From NCBI GenBank assembly GCA_944381625.1, contig CALWLW010000002.1, positions 186,001-250,000 on the forward strand: a DNA stretch of 64,000 bases. Direction: 5' to 3'. Position numbers and translations under genes: made by a program. This document shows positions 9,114 through 18,600 of the stretch, one piece after another (the first letter of the stretch is position 1; each line of letters starts with the position of its first letter). The notes below the pieces were generated by a model. It made no database searches and was not told the origin of the DNA. It saw only the letters and a list, made by a program, of their open reading frames with translations. The DNA is from an uncultured Lachnoclostridium sp. (GTDB lineage: Bacteria; Bacillota; Clostridia; Lachnospirales; Lachnospiraceae).

Positions 9114-10347
9114 CCTGCTGCTGAAGCTGCTTTCCGTGGCGGCCGCCATGGTTTTGTGGCTGGTGGTGGTGAATATTGACGAGCCTGTTCAGAGCAGGGC
9201 TTTCAGTAATATTAAAGTGGAAATCGTCAATGCGGATGTACTGTCGGATCAGGGACAGATGTACCGGATTGTGGAGGGGACCGACACGGTGGATCTGACC
9301 GTGTATGCCCGGAAGACCGAGCTGGGCAAGCTGAGGGCCTCTGATTTCAAGGCGACGGCGGACGTACAGAAAGATCTGCATTATAACAGCATGGTAAGTA
9401 TCAACGTGGAATACACGGGAGAAGGTTCCGTCACCCGTATTGAACAGAGCCGGTCCAACGTGCTGGTCACCATAGAAGAAGCGGTGACGGAGCAGTTTAA
9501 AGTGACGGTGAACACGGGAGATTCCAGGCCCAGCAGCGGTCTGGAGGTGGGAAGCCTCATACCGGAGCAGACGGTGGTGGAGATCACAGGACCCAAATCC
9601 ATCGTGGATCAGATCCGGGAAGTGGTTGCGGAGATCAATATATCCGGAATTACCGGGACGGCCCAGCGCACCTGTACGCTGAAACTCATCGACGGAAACG
9701 GGGATGAGATGGACGATACTTATCTGGATTATGCGGAAAAGGATCAGCCGTTCCAGGTAACGGTGACGACGCTGAATACCAAAGAAGTGGGCATCAGCTT
9801 CGACATCAGCCAGGCGGCGCCGGAGGGTTATGGACTGTCTGCCATTTCCTACACGCCCCAGACAGTGACAATTGCAGGGGAGCAGTCGGCGATCCGTTCC
9901 ATCCTGAATCTGGATATTCCGGCGGAAGCGCTGAATCCGGAAGGACAGACCGGAAGCGTGGAGCAGACGGTGGATATCAGCCAGTATCTTCCGGAGGGGA
10001 TACGTATCCCCAATGAAAACGACCGGGAGATCGTGGTGCGGATGGAAATCGTGCCCTATGAAAGCATAAGCTATACCTTTGCCCCGGGACAGATTCATTT
10101 TGCCAATATCCGGGAGGGACTGGAACTGGATGCGGAGGACAGCGAGGGCGTGACCATCCAGGTGAGCGGCCTGCCCGCAGACCTTACGGCTCTGACCCAG
10201 GACAGCATCCAGTTGTCGGCGGATCTGGCAGAGTGCACCAGAACGGGAACTTACACCGTGCCCGTGACGGTTGCGGTGCCGGAAGGCTACCTGTGTCAGG
10301 ACAGTCCCGAGATTACGGTGAGCCTGGTGAGGGCGGAAGAAGAATAG
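9091..10347 (+). CDS. cdaR: YbbR-domain protein CdaR
   Basis: Regulator of CdaA at the membrane. One N-terminal transmembrane helix (about 10-27, LLSVAAAMVLWLVVVN) is followed by extracytoplasmic YbbR repeats, recognisable by recurrent segments such as VEITGPKSIVDQI and VTIAGEQSAIRSI. A GTG at 9082 is possible, but the ATG at 9091 has GAAAGGA ten bases upstream and is preferred. Overlap with cdaA indicates translational coupling. About 418 residues, normal for clostridial members. Confidence 0.92.
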   Translation: MKTKLFNNLLLKLLSVAAAMVLWLVVVNIDEPVQSRAFSNIKVEIVNADVLSDQGQMYRIVEGTDTVDLTVYARKTELGKLRASDFKATADVQKDLHYNSMVSINVEYTGEGSVTRIEQSRSNVLVTIEEAVTEQFKVTVNTGDSRPSSGLEVGSLIPEQTVVEITGPKSIVDQIREVVAEINISGITGTAQRTCTLKLIDGNGDEMDDTYLDYAEKDQPFQVTVTTLNTKEVGISFDISQAAPEGYGLSAISYTPQTVTIAGEQSAIRSILNLDIPAEALNPEGQTGSVEQTVDISQYLPEGIRIPNENDREIVVRMEIVPYESISYTFAPGQIHFANIREGLELDAEDSEGVTIQVSGLPADLTALTQDSIQLSADLAECTRTGTYTVPVTVAVPEGYLCQDSPEITVSLVRAEEE

Positions 10348-10429
10348 AGTGACAGGAAGCGGGGTTCTGCTGCTTTTGGCGGCAAAGCCCTGTCTTTCGC
10401 TTGTATAGAAATGTGTGTAAGGAGAACGC

Positions 10430-13045
10430 ATGGATAAGAGGATGGAAAGGCAGAAAAAATATCTGCTGGTTTGGACGCTTTGCTGCCTGCTGGTGACGAT
10501 GGCCGGGATTGCGTATCCGGTGACACAGGCCAGATCCCAGGGACTGGAAGGAGCCAACCAGGCGAACCTGGTCAGCAGGACGGAGGAACTGACGGCGGGG
10601 AGAGTGCTGGAATTTTCTGTGGAACCGCCCACGGACACGGCGGGACAGATCGGATTTTTCTTTTCGTCGGGAGGCCATACGTTTGCGGACGGGTATGTAC
10701 GGATCATGGCGTATGACGGGGAAACGCTCATCGGCGGACAGGATTATCCGCTGGAAGGTATGGAAGAGACAGAATTCCTGTCGGTGGACCTGGACAGCTC
10801 CCCGGAAATACTGCGCGTATATATCACTTCGGACGCCCGGGGGGCAGGACCGTCCTTATGGTTCAATGAAAATACGGCGACGCCGGGAGAATCCTGGCTG
10901 GACGGAGCCAGGCAGGAGAAGAGTCTGGTATATAATCTGACTTATACGGTGCAGATACATCGGATCTGGCAGCCGCTGGCGATAGGAATTCTCCTGGCGC
11001 TGGGCGGCCTTGGCGTCTATGCCGCAGGCGGTTTTGTATTCCAAAGGAAGGAAAATGAACAGAAAAAACAGAAGGGCGCCGGTGGGCGGAGGCTGACCAG
11101 GCCGGGTCGGAGACAGGCCGCGGGGCTTGTCTGCATGGTGCTGCTGGGCGCGCTGCTTTTCTATTATCTGTATGATACCCGGATTCGGATTGCCCAGAAT
11201 ACCACGGAGCAGGTGACGGTTCTGGCGGCGGACGGCGAACTGATTCCGGTGACCGAAACGACGGCGCGGATCAGCCAGGAGGTGAAGCCGGGGCAGGATC
11301 AGCTGACCGGGCTGGGCGTACGGTTTTTCCTGGAGGACGGGGTGGTCCTGGACGGCGGGAGTATGCATGCGTCAGTGACGGACCTGACGCTGGGACAAGT
11401 ATTGTGCGAGACGGATATCCAGGCGTCCCAGTTTATCTCAGGAGAATATGTGGGGCTTCTGTTTGAAAATTCCCAGACGGGAGCGGCGGATCATGAGTAC
11501 CGCATCGACCTGTCTTTCTCAGAGGAGCTTTGGGACAGCGGCCTGCAGCTTATGAGCAGTGAAGACGGAATCTGCGTGAGGGCGTATCTGTATTTCAATA
11601 TTTTCCTCAAACGGTTTTTCTTCTTTATGTTCCTGGGTGTGGAGGCGTTCCTGTGCGTGTTCTGGTATCTGGCGTTTGTGAAAAAGGCGCGTCTGGAGAC
11701 CGTATTCCTGATTACCGTCCTGTTTTTCGGACTGATATACAATGTGATGCTGACGCCGTATATGGTTCCCGACGAGGAGAAGCATATTGATATGGCTTAC
11801 CGCTACAGCAACGATCTGTTGGGCTATGAGTCCCTGGGGGATACGGTCTGCCTGAAGCGCGCGGACGATGCGGAGCTGGAATTTACGTCGTCGCCTTCGT
11901 TCCGCAACTATTACAATATCTATTACGGAATGTTTTCCGGCGTGTCCGATGCCGCGATGGTGGATGCGGAGGTAAACAGCAATATTGAGGGAAGCGTTCT
12001 TCTGTACCTGCCCGCTGTGGCGGGAATGTCGCTGGCGCGCGTCCTGGGCTGGGGAACCGTGCCCATGCTTCTGCTGGCGCGTTACCTGAACCTGCTGGTG
12101 TTCGCCCTGCTGGCCTGGGCGGGGATGAAAAAGCTCCCCTTTGGGAAACTGACGTTGTTTTTGCTGGCTGTCCTGCCGGTGAACCTGCAGCAGTGCACTT
12201 CCTTCTCCCATGACGCCATGGTTCACGGGATTGTGTTCTTCTACAGCTGCCTGTGTATCCAGGCCATCTTCTCAGAAGAAAAGATGACGGGACAGCAGAT
12301 CCTTCTGATGGAGCTGTCCGCCCTGTTCCTGGTGTATTGCAAGAGCGGAAGCTATTTTCCGCTGGCTCTTCTGCCGGTACTGATCCCCGCCGTGCGTTAT
12401 CGGGGGAAGAGGGAGAAGGTCATGGCGCTTGCGGCGCTTCTGGGAATTCCGGCTGTCGGGTTTCTGATGAAGAATCTGAATACGGTGACGGGAATTGTGA
12501 CGACAACGGCGGCCACCAGCGTGGTGGAGACGGGAGGCGGCGCGGAATATCTGACCGGCTATACGCTGGGATATTTTCTGAAGGACCCGCTGGAACTGAT
12601 CTATATGATTGCCAACACAGTATTTGACAAGATCGGTTTCTATCTGGAATCTTTGGTGGGCTACCAGCTGGGATGGGTGGAGATTGAGACCTCCATGCTG
12701 ATCGTCCTGCTGTTCTGGTTCCTGCTGTTCCTGTCCACCTGCGATACGGCGGGGACGGTATCCAGGCTGCGTGCCGGACAGCGGGCCTTTATGCTCCTGC
12801 TCTGCGCGGGAAGTACGGGACTGATCCTGCTTGGGATGCTGCTGCAGTGGACGCCCATGGGACACGTGTCCATCGAAGGCGTGCAGGGCCGGTATTTCCT
12901 GCCCTTTATGCCGGTGCTGCTGACCGCGTGCCGGAACGGAGCAGTGCAGCTGAAGCGCAGACTTGACCGGGAGATCGTGTCGGCGGCCGTGGCGGGACAG
13001 CTTCTGACGCTTATGTATATGATTAAACAGGTGACGATGGTGTGA
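10430..13045 (+). CDS. DUF2142 family membrane protein
   Basis: Large polytopic protein (871 residues) with an N-terminal transmembrane helix, an extracytoplasmic beta-rich region, a second helix near 180-200, another external domain, and about ten transmembrane helices from residue 385 to the end. YMVPDEEKHIDMAYRY after a hydrophobic stretch is the DUF2142 signature (a PDE...H motif as in GT-C glycosyltransferases). DUF2142 genes commonly sit in surface polysaccharide clusters. Here it leads a run of three GT2 genes with start and stop codons overlapping, so it is probably part of an envelope glycan pathway. AAGGAG precedes the ATG. Confidence 0.82.
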   Translation: MDKRMERQKKYLLVWTLCCLLVTMAGIAYPVTQARSQGLEGANQANLVSRTEELTAGRVLEFSVEPPTDTAGQIGFFFSSGGHTFADGYVRIMAYDGETLIGGQDYPLEGMEETEFLSVDLDSSPEILRVYITSDARGAGPSLWFNENTATPGESWLDGARQEKSLVYNLTYTVQIHRIWQPLAIGILLALGGLGVYAAGGFVFQRKENEQKKQKGAGGRRLTRPGRRQAAGLVCMVLLGALLFYYLYDTRIRIAQNTTEQVTVLAADGELIPVTETTARISQEVKPGQDQLTGLGVRFFLEDGVVLDGGSMHASVTDLTLGQVLCETDIQASQFISGEYVGLLFENSQTGAADHEYRIDLSFSEELWDSGLQLMSSEDGICVRAYLYFNIFLKRFFFFMFLGVEAFLCVFWYLAFVKKARLETVFLITVLFFGLIYNVMLTPYMVPDEEKHIDMAYRYSNDLLGYESLGDTVCLKRADDAELEFTSSPSFRNYYNIYYGMFSGVSDAAMVDAEVNSNIEGSVLLYLPAVAGMSLARVLGWGTVPMLLLARYLNLLVFALLAWAGMKKLPFGKLTLFLLAVLPVNLQQCTSFSHDAMVHGIVFFYSCLCIQAIFSEEKMTGQQILLMELSALFLVYCKSGSYFPLALLPVLIPAVRYRGKREKVMALAALLGIPAVGFLMKNLNTVTGIVTTTAATSVVETGGGAEYLTGYTLGYFLKDPLELIYMIANTVFDKIGFYLESLVGYQLGWVEIETSMLIVLLFWFLLFLSTCDTAGTVSRLRAGQRAFMLLLCAGSTGLILLGMLLQWTPMGHVSIEGVQGRYFLPFMPVLLTACRNGAVQLKRRLDREIVSAAVAGQLLTLMYMIKQVTMV

Positions 13046-14070
13046 TGGAGAGAGCAATGTACAGCGTGGTGATCCCCGTCTATCAGGCGGCGGACGCCCT
13101 GGAACGATGCGTGTCGTCCTGGCTGTGCCAGACGGTGGGCGATCTGGAAATCATCCTGGTGGACGATGGTTCCACAGATGGAAGCGGACGTATATGCGAC
13201 GAACTGGCGGCCAGGGACGGGCGGATCTTGGTGGTGCATCAGGAAAATGCCGGCGTATCCGCGGCCAGGAATACGGGAATCCGCGCCGCGTCGGGAGAAT
13301 TTCTGATTTTCACGGACAGCGACGACTATGTGGAGCCCTGCTGTCTGGAAAAGATGGCTGCGGCGCAGAGGGAGGCGGACAGCGATCTGGTGTTGTGCGG
13401 GTTCCACCATATTTATGACGGCGCGGATATTCCCAAAAGTCCGGAGGTATCCGGGACCTGGGAGATGAACACTTTTGCGGAGCCGTTTCTGGACCTGTAT
13501 GAGAAAAGCTATCTGAATATGCCCTGGAACAAGCTGTTCCGCAGAGAATGGCTGGAGGAATTTGACACGGGTTTAAGCCTGGGGGAAGATCTGCTGTTCA
13601 ATCTGGCGTATCTGAGAAAATGCCGGAAGGTTACGGTTCTTCCGGAAACCCTGTGCTTTTATATTCAGGAGGAACAAAAGACGACGCTTTCTTCCCGCAG
13701 GCGGAAGGACCGGCTGGAGCTGGCAAAGCTGGTGTGCCGGGAGACGGAGCGCTTTTGTGAAGAGCAGTGGGGATCCCAGCCGGACAGCCGGATCTTCACC
13801 CGGTATATGAACGAGATCCTGGATGAATGCGAAAAACTGCCGGCGGACAGACAGATGCGGCTGGGAGAAAAACTGGAATATATCCGTATGTGCGCGCGCG
13901 ATCCCTGGGTGAGCGCCAGGGGAAGCCAGGCGCGGCTGAAACTGGCCGATTACCGTATCCTGTGGTTTTTCCTCAGACGGGATATGCCGCGCATGGTATA
14001 TGTTCTGTGCGTACTCCGCCGGTGGGCGGTGGCGCTTGTACATGAAATGCGCAGGAGGAGACAAAGATGA
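13045..14070 (+). CDS. GT2 family glycosyltransferase (first of three)
   Basis: GT-A fold glycosyltransferase: YSVVIPVYQAADALERCV at the N-terminus, ILVDDGSTDGSG, GVSAARNTGIRAASG and the metal-binding FTDSDDYVEP. The C-terminal part is helical and basic. The ATG overlaps the TGA of the DUF2142 gene (TGATG); a GTG three bases upstream is an alternative. Sugar donor and acceptor cannot be read from the sequence. It is followed by two paralogues, which suggests stepwise assembly of one glycan. Confidence 0.88.
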   Translation: MERAMYSVVIPVYQAADALERCVSSWLCQTVGDLEIILVDDGSTDGSGRICDELAARDGRILVVHQENAGVSAARNTGIRAASGEFLIFTDSDDYVEPCCLEKMAAAQREADSDLVLCGFHHIYDGADIPKSPEVSGTWEMNTFAEPFLDLYEKSYLNMPWNKLFRREWLEEFDTGLSLGEDLLFNLAYLRKCRKVTVLPETLCFYIQEEQKTTLSSRRRKDRLELAKLVCRETERFCEEQWGSQPDSRIFTRYMNEILDECEKLPADRQMRLGEKLEYIRMCARDPWVSARGSQARLKLADYRILWFFLRRDMPRMVYVLCVLRRWAVALVHEMRRRRQR

Positions 14071-15044
14071 GACCTTTAATCAGCGTGATCGTGCCGGTGT
14101 ACCGGGTGGAAGCATTCCTGCCCCGGTGCGTGGAGAGCCTGCTGGCGCAGACCTATGAGAATCTGGAGATTATCCTGGTGGACGACGGATCCCCGGACGG
14201 CTGCCCACAGATCTGTGAGGATTACGCCGCCAGGGACGGACGGGTCCGGGTGATTCACCAGGAAAACAGGGGGCTGTCGGGAGCCCGCAACGCGGGGATC
14301 GGGATCGCGGCCGGAGAATATCTGGCGTTTGTGGATTCTGACGATTATGTGACGGAGGATTTTATAGAGGCGCTGTATACGGTGGCGGAGGAGACAAGCT
14401 GTCCCATTGTCCAGTGCCGTTTTGCCTATGTGCAGGGGGAGGCTCTCCATGCGCCTGAGAACCGGGTCTGGAAAATATACCGGGGAGACAGCCTGATGTC
14501 CTGTCTCTACGGTGCGGAAGAGGAAGCCACCTGCTTTGTGGTAGCCTGGAACAAACTGTACCGCAGGGATCTGTTTGGTGAGATCCGGTATCCGGAGGGG
14601 CGGGTCCATGAGGATGAGGCCACCACGTACCGTCTGTTCCATGAAGGGAAGAAACTGGCTTTTCTGGATCGGGCGCTCTATGGATATTATACGGAAAACA
14701 GCGGGAGCATCACCGCCGTATTTTCCCCGAAACGATTGGACTGGCTGACCGCACATGAGGAGCGGATCGCGTTTTTCCGGGAACATGGTTATGAGAAAAT
14801 GCTTCCCCAGGCGTACCGGAAGCTCTGCGACGCATGCATCACCTTTTACTTCCGCTGTACGGATGAGGTGGAGGACGCGGAGCAGATGCGAAGAGAACTG
14901 AGAAAGCGCCTGAGGGAGTATACGGGGGCGGGAGCCGGCGAGATTGCAAAGCTGCCGTGGAGGACACGGGCCGGCTACCGGCTGTTTGGACTGTCTCCCC
15001 GGATTTACCGCAGAATTTTGAGTAAGATGCAGGAGTCGGCATGA
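14067..15044 (+). CDS. GT2 family glycosyltransferase (second of three)
   Basis: Paralogue of its neighbours with ISVIVPVYRVEAFLPRCV, ILVDDGSPDGCPQIC, GLSGARNAGIGIAAGEYLAF and VDSDDYV. GGAGG lies upstream of the ATG, which overlaps the preceding stop by four bases. The middle region (WNKLYRRDLFGEIRYPEGRVHEDEATTYRLF) is typical of WcaA/EpsJ-like enzymes. 325 residues; soluble, probably membrane-associated. Substrate unknown. Confidence 0.9.
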   Translation: MRPLISVIVPVYRVEAFLPRCVESLLAQTYENLEIILVDDGSPDGCPQICEDYAARDGRVRVIHQENRGLSGARNAGIGIAAGEYLAFVDSDDYVTEDFIEALYTVAEETSCPIVQCRFAYVQGEALHAPENRVWKIYRGDSLMSCLYGAEEEATCFVVAWNKLYRRDLFGEIRYPEGRVHEDEATTYRLFHEGKKLAFLDRALYGYYTENSGSITAVFSPKRLDWLTAHEERIAFFREHGYEKMLPQAYRKLCDACITFYFRCTDEVEDAEQMRRELRKRLREYTGAGAGEIAKLPWRTRAGYRLFGLSPRIYRRILSKMQESA

Positions 15045-16099
15045 AAGAAAAAATCAGTGTGATTGTGCCGGTGTACGGCGTGGAAAAAGTATTGGGCCGC
15101 TGCGTGGAGAGCATCCTGGCGCAGACCTATGAGAACCTGGAGATCATCCTGGTGGACGACGGTTCGCCGGATGCGTGCCCGGCGCTCTGCGACGGCTATG
15201 CCGAAAAATATCCCCATATCCGCTGCGTCCATAAAAAGAATGGAGGGCTTACCTCGGCCTGGAAGGAAGGGGTGCGACATGCGGAAGGGACGCTGCTGGG
15301 CTTCGTGGACAGCGACGACTGGATCGACCCGGATATGTATGAGCGGCTGGAAAAGGCGCTGACAAAGGCGGATGCGGACATGGCCATGGCGGGGCTGGTG
15401 TTTGACTATGCGGATCCGGGATATCCTCCGCGCCGGGAGACGAACCGGATGGAGAAAGAATTTTACGACAGGGAGGGGCTTATACGCCTTTTTCCGGTTC
15501 TGCTGAACGACGGCAGTTTCATCGGAAGGACGGTTCAGCCGTCCCGGGTGACGAAGCTTTTCCGCCGGGAGCTGGTGGAGCGCAATCTGGAGCTGTGGGA
15601 TGACCGCGTGACGGTGGGAGAGGATCTTCAGATGGTCTTCGCTGCGGTGCTGGATGCACAAAAAGTCTGCGCCGTGCCGGATTTTTATCCTTATCATTAT
15701 TGGTATAATATGTCCTCCATGACCGGAGGGCATGACCCGGATTATTTACAGAAAATCAAACTGTTAAGAGAGCGGATGGAAACGATCTCAGACAAAAAAC
15801 ATGTGTTTGATTTCCGGCCCCAGATCCGCAATGATTTTCTGAGCCTGGCAGTGATGGCGGTGAAGAATGAGATCTGGCGGAACCGCAGAGATCCCTTTAA
15901 GAAGGTGCTGATGAATGTACGATCCATGTGCGGGGACGAGTCGGTGCAGGAGGCGCTGAAGAACCATACCATGGACCGGATCGGCCTGTCGGTAAAGCTT
16001 TATATTTTTATGATGAAGCGCCGTATGGCGCTGGGATGCTATGTGACGACCAAAGTGTTTTTTACTTTTTATTATCGAATATTTTCTCATTTGGAGTAA
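15041..16099 (+). CDS. GT2 family glycosyltransferase (third of three)
   Basis: Third GT2 paralogue (352 residues): ISVIVPVYGVEKVLGRCV, ILVDDGSPDACPALCDGYA, GLTSAWKEGVRHAEG and FVDSDDWIDP. It differs from the other two in the acceptor half (region 125-260), so a different linkage is likely. Overlaps the preceding gene by four bases. The DNA of 14100-14190 and 15070-15170 is nearly the same, so the two genes probably arose by tandem duplication. Confidence 0.9.
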   Translation: MKEKISVIVPVYGVEKVLGRCVESILAQTYENLEIILVDDGSPDACPALCDGYAEKYPHIRCVHKKNGGLTSAWKEGVRHAEGTLLGFVDSDDWIDPDMYERLEKALTKADADMAMAGLVFDYADPGYPPRRETNRMEKEFYDREGLIRLFPVLLNDGSFIGRTVQPSRVTKLFRRELVERNLELWDDRVTVGEDLQMVFAAVLDAQKVCAVPDFYPYHYWYNMSSMTGGHDPDYLQKIKLLRERMETISDKKHVFDFRPQIRNDFLSLAVMAVKNEIWRNRRDPFKKVLMNVRSMCGDESVQEALKNHTMDRIGLSVKLYIFMMKRRMALGCYVTTKVFFTFYYRIFSHLE

Positions 16100-16115
16100 C
16101 GGAGGAAGAGCAAGC

Positions 16116-16955
16116 ATGGAGCGTAAGCTGATATTTTTGGATATTGACGGAACGCTGCTGGTTCCGGGAGAGACGATCCGGCAGACAGTGCTGGAAGGGC
16201 TGCGGAAAGCGAGAAACAGAGGTCATCAGATCTTTGTCTGTACCGGACGGTCGGTGTCGGTGCTGCCCAGGGAGCTGGATGATTTACAGATGGACGGTAT
16301 CATTGCCAGCGCGGGCAGCGATATCTGGATCCATGGACAGAACGTTTACCGGGGAGCCCTGACTGTGGAGCAGATCCATAAGGCCTGCGGGATATTGGAA
16401 GGATACGGAGCCGTATATGTACTGGAGGGCTATGACCATATGTACGTGTCCAAGTCCGGGACGAAAGTGCTGCTGGATCAGGCTCCGCCCAAAGATATGA
16501 ACCCGGAGCTGGCCCGCTGGCGGCAGTTTATTCAGAAAAAGAAAAACGTGCGCAATTTTTCCGACTGGAACCCGGAGAACACGCCCATACCCAAAGTGAC
16601 GTTCATGATGTGGGGGAAAGAGCGGGTGGAGTCCTTGGAGGAAGATGTGAAACAGGATTTCTATATGGCGCTTTTCCAGACCGAATCCGGCAATTTTTTC
16701 AACGGGGAACTGATCTCTCTGAAGGACAATAAAGGCACGGCAATCCGAAAGACCGCGGATATCCTGCATGAAGACCTGAAAAATACGGTGGCGTTCGGGG
16801 ACAGCATGAACGACTACCAGATGATCCAGGAGGCCGCCGTGGGAATCGCCATGGGGAACGCGGACGAAAAGCTGAAAAAAATTGCCAGCCGGATCTGTGA
16901 ATCTGTGGAAGAGGACGGCGTGATCCGGGAACTGGAAAGAATGGGGATTATTTAA
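16116..16955 (+). CDS. HAD superfamily (Cof-type) phosphatase
   Basis: HAD hydrolase with motif I FLDIDGTLLVPGE, motif II VCTGRS, a C2B-type cap (about 85-180), the conserved Lys in LKDNKGTAIRKTADIL and motif IV AFGDSMNDYQMIQEA. Members dephosphorylate sugar phosphates, PLP or FMN; the substrate here is unknown. It ends the GT2 operon by position (17 bp after the last glycosyltransferase, with CGGAGG before the ATG), so a sugar-phosphate role is plausible. Confidence 0.88.
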   Translation: MERKLIFLDIDGTLLVPGETIRQTVLEGLRKARNRGHQIFVCTGRSVSVLPRELDDLQMDGIIASAGSDIWIHGQNVYRGALTVEQIHKACGILEGYGAVYVLEGYDHMYVSKSGTKVLLDQAPPKDMNPELARWRQFIQKKKNVRNFSDWNPENTPIPKVTFMMWGKERVESLEEDVKQDFYMALFQTESGNFFNGELISLKDNKGTAIRKTADILHEDLKNTVAFGDSMNDYQMIQEAAVGIAMGNADEKLKKIASRICESVEEDGVIRELERMGII

Positions 16956-16956
16956 G

Positions 16957-16996
16957 TGTCTGCGGGAATCTCTCAAGGGAGATATACCCGCAGACA
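16957..16996. terminator. Shared terminator between convergent genes
   Basis: Perfect 10-bp arms TGTCTGCGGG (16957-16966) and CCCGCAGACA (16987-16996) with an additional inner ATCTC/GAGAT pairing. It serves the end of the HAD gene on the plus strand, while the right part encodes the last residues of the opposing CotH-like gene. Confidence 0.65.
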
Positions 16997-18391
16997 TTCG
17001 TTTACCATTTCCGGGGCTTTCAGGAGATTGCTTTTGAAATTTTCAATCAAGAGTCCGCGGTCATCCAGAGTGATGTAATCTTCTTCCGTGAGCGGGTCGC
17101 TGTAGACGGAATACTGAAGATAGGTGGGGAAGGCTTCAGACTGAAAATCATAAGTAACTTCATCCAGCATTCTGGCCTCTTCCCTTGCGAATACGCCTTC
17201 TATGGATTCCATATAAAAGGCGGCCGCTTCCATTTCATAGACGATATCCCGGAACTGCTGCCGCCACCTGGGATTTTCCATCAGGCTGTGGAGCAGGTTG
17301 TAATTGTCATTGGTCTGAAGCAGATTCTGGAACGTATCGGCCACAAGCTCGGGAGGCGAGCCGATCCAGTCCAGATCAAAAAGGAAAAAGCGCCATCGTC
17401 CGTCCTGATAGGGGAGGCTGTTGTTCTGACACCGCCAGACCATCAGATTGTTGTCGCTCCAGTCCCCGTTGGCAAGCAGCAGATTGACCGCGCAGTAGCG
17501 CAGGTACTGTTCCACGTCCATCTGCCGCTCAATGGCGGCGATGATAGAGGGGTCATTGACGTCGGAGTTCTGTACAAAGGAGACGAAATTCAGGTATTCC
17601 TCCAGCACCTCCGGATGGGTCTGTTCGCCGGTTTTTTCTCCTTCGAAGACAGAGACCAGCTCGATCTGGCCGGGGTCTGCGATATTGTATAGTTCTGCAA
17701 TCGCAAGGTCATTCTTGGCGGGCATCAGGAAGTAGGCGCCCTGGTAAACTCCGTTGATATAAAAGGCCGCAGGCGTGGTGGGAGACGCGTCCACAATACC
17801 GGCTTTCCGGGCAAGCTCATATCCGACGCTGTTGTGAATGCCGGTGGAGTCCGCGTCCAGCCGGACCGCATGCAGGATGAAGGAACTGTATTTATCAATG
17901 GGCTGGGAGCGTCCGTCCACCGTGGTCCGTCCGCCCCAGAGGTTATAGGTGAAGACGGGAAATGACTTGTCGTATTCTTTGCGGGCAATGATACGGAAGG
18001 ATTTTCTGGGAGCCGTCCGTGACGCGGCTCCGCTGACCCGGATACCGGCGTTCTGGCGGATCAGAGGTGTTCCGTCCTGGTCGTAGACGAAAAGCCGGAT
18101 CTCCCGTTCACTTTCTGCGCCGCGCTGCATGTACTGGCTGGATATAATGCCGGTTTCTTCTCCATAGAGGCTTTCTTCCTCCGCGACGACAGAGACGACA
18201 AGATTGGAGAAACTGCGGCTGCCGAAGATGAATGCCTCATACGGATCGTCCGGAACTGCGGACAGAGCGGCGGAGGCCGCAGTCTGAGCGGTGTATTTGC
18301 AGGGGGTATGGAAGAACAGAAATGAAAGGGCAAAGGGGACGGTCAGAGCCAAATACTTATGCCAGTATTTACGGCGCATATAATTTCGCAT
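16973..18391 (-). CDS. cotH: CotH kinase family protein
   Basis: CotH-type atypical protein kinase. An N-terminal hydrophobic segment (about 12-28, signal or anchor) is followed by the CotH domain with RVSGAASRTAPRKSFRI (ATP-contacting RxSG..SR...KS), NSVGYELARKAGI, NGVYQGAYFLM and the late FFLFDLDWIGS. In Bacillus CotH phosphorylates spore-coat proteins; related secreted proteins occur in Clostridia with surface roles. The exported N-terminus favours a surface role over a coat role. AAGGAG is 12 nt upstream of the ATG. Convergent to the glycan operon. Confidence 0.85.
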   Translation of the reverse strand: MRNYMRRKYWHKYLALTVPFALSFLFFHTPCKYTAQTAASAALSAVPDDPYEAFIFGSRSFSNLVVSVVAEEESLYGEETGIISSQYMQRGAESEREIRLFVYDQDGTPLIRQNAGIRVSGAASRTAPRKSFRIIARKEYDKSFPVFTYNLWGGRTTVDGRSQPIDKYSSFILHAVRLDADSTGIHNSVGYELARKAGIVDASPTTPAAFYINGVYQGAYFLMPAKNDLAIAELYNIADPGQIELVSVFEGEKTGEQTHPEVLEEYLNFVSFVQNSDVNDPSIIAAIERQMDVEQYLRYCAVNLLLANGDWSDNNLMVWRCQNNSLPYQDGRWRFFLFDLDWIGSPPELVADTFQNLLQTNDNYNLLHSLMENPRWRQQFRDIVYEMEAAAFYMESIEGVFAREEARMLDEVTYDFQSEAFPTYLQYSVYSDPLTEEDYITLDDRGLLIENFKSNLLKAPEMVNECLRVYLP

Positions 18392-18502
18392 GTGATTTCA
18401 AATCTCCTTCCCGGCCTCCGCGCAGGGGTAAAACGTGGCATGGAAAAACGTCTGTGCGCCTGTGCGGAAAAATCCAGTCTTTTATCCTTGGCGGGACTGT
18501 GT

Positions 18503-18508
18503 TAGAAT
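18503..18508 (+). promoter_or_regulatory. Extended -10 promoter upstream of the DUF6020 gene
   Basis: TGT-TAGAAT, an extended -10, 93 bp before the start codon of the gene at 18601. No good -35 is seen. Confidence 0.4.
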
Positions 18509-18561
18509 ATAGAGATAAATTTTAAACAAAACATGAATTTTGGATAAATTTGGATTAATTA

Positions 18562-18584
18562 TGACAAATCAGAAACATTTGTCA
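18562..18584. promoter_or_regulatory. Inverted repeat, possible operator
   Basis: TGACAAAT, 7-bp spacer, ATTTGTCA: a perfect 8-bp inverted repeat between the promoter and the start codon of the DUF6020 gene. Size and symmetry suit a dimeric repressor. Confidence 0.45.
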
Positions 18585-18600
18585 CAGACGGGAGAGAACT

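Noticed and set aside
10348-10429. Possible terminator between cdaR and the DUF2142 gene
   Set aside because: GACAGG/CCTGTC can pair but encloses a long loop with weak inner pairing, so it was not annotated.
9064-10731. Long minus-strand reading frame opposite cdaR
   Set aside because: Covers the cdaR gene and its downstream spacer; no ribosome site, shadow composition.
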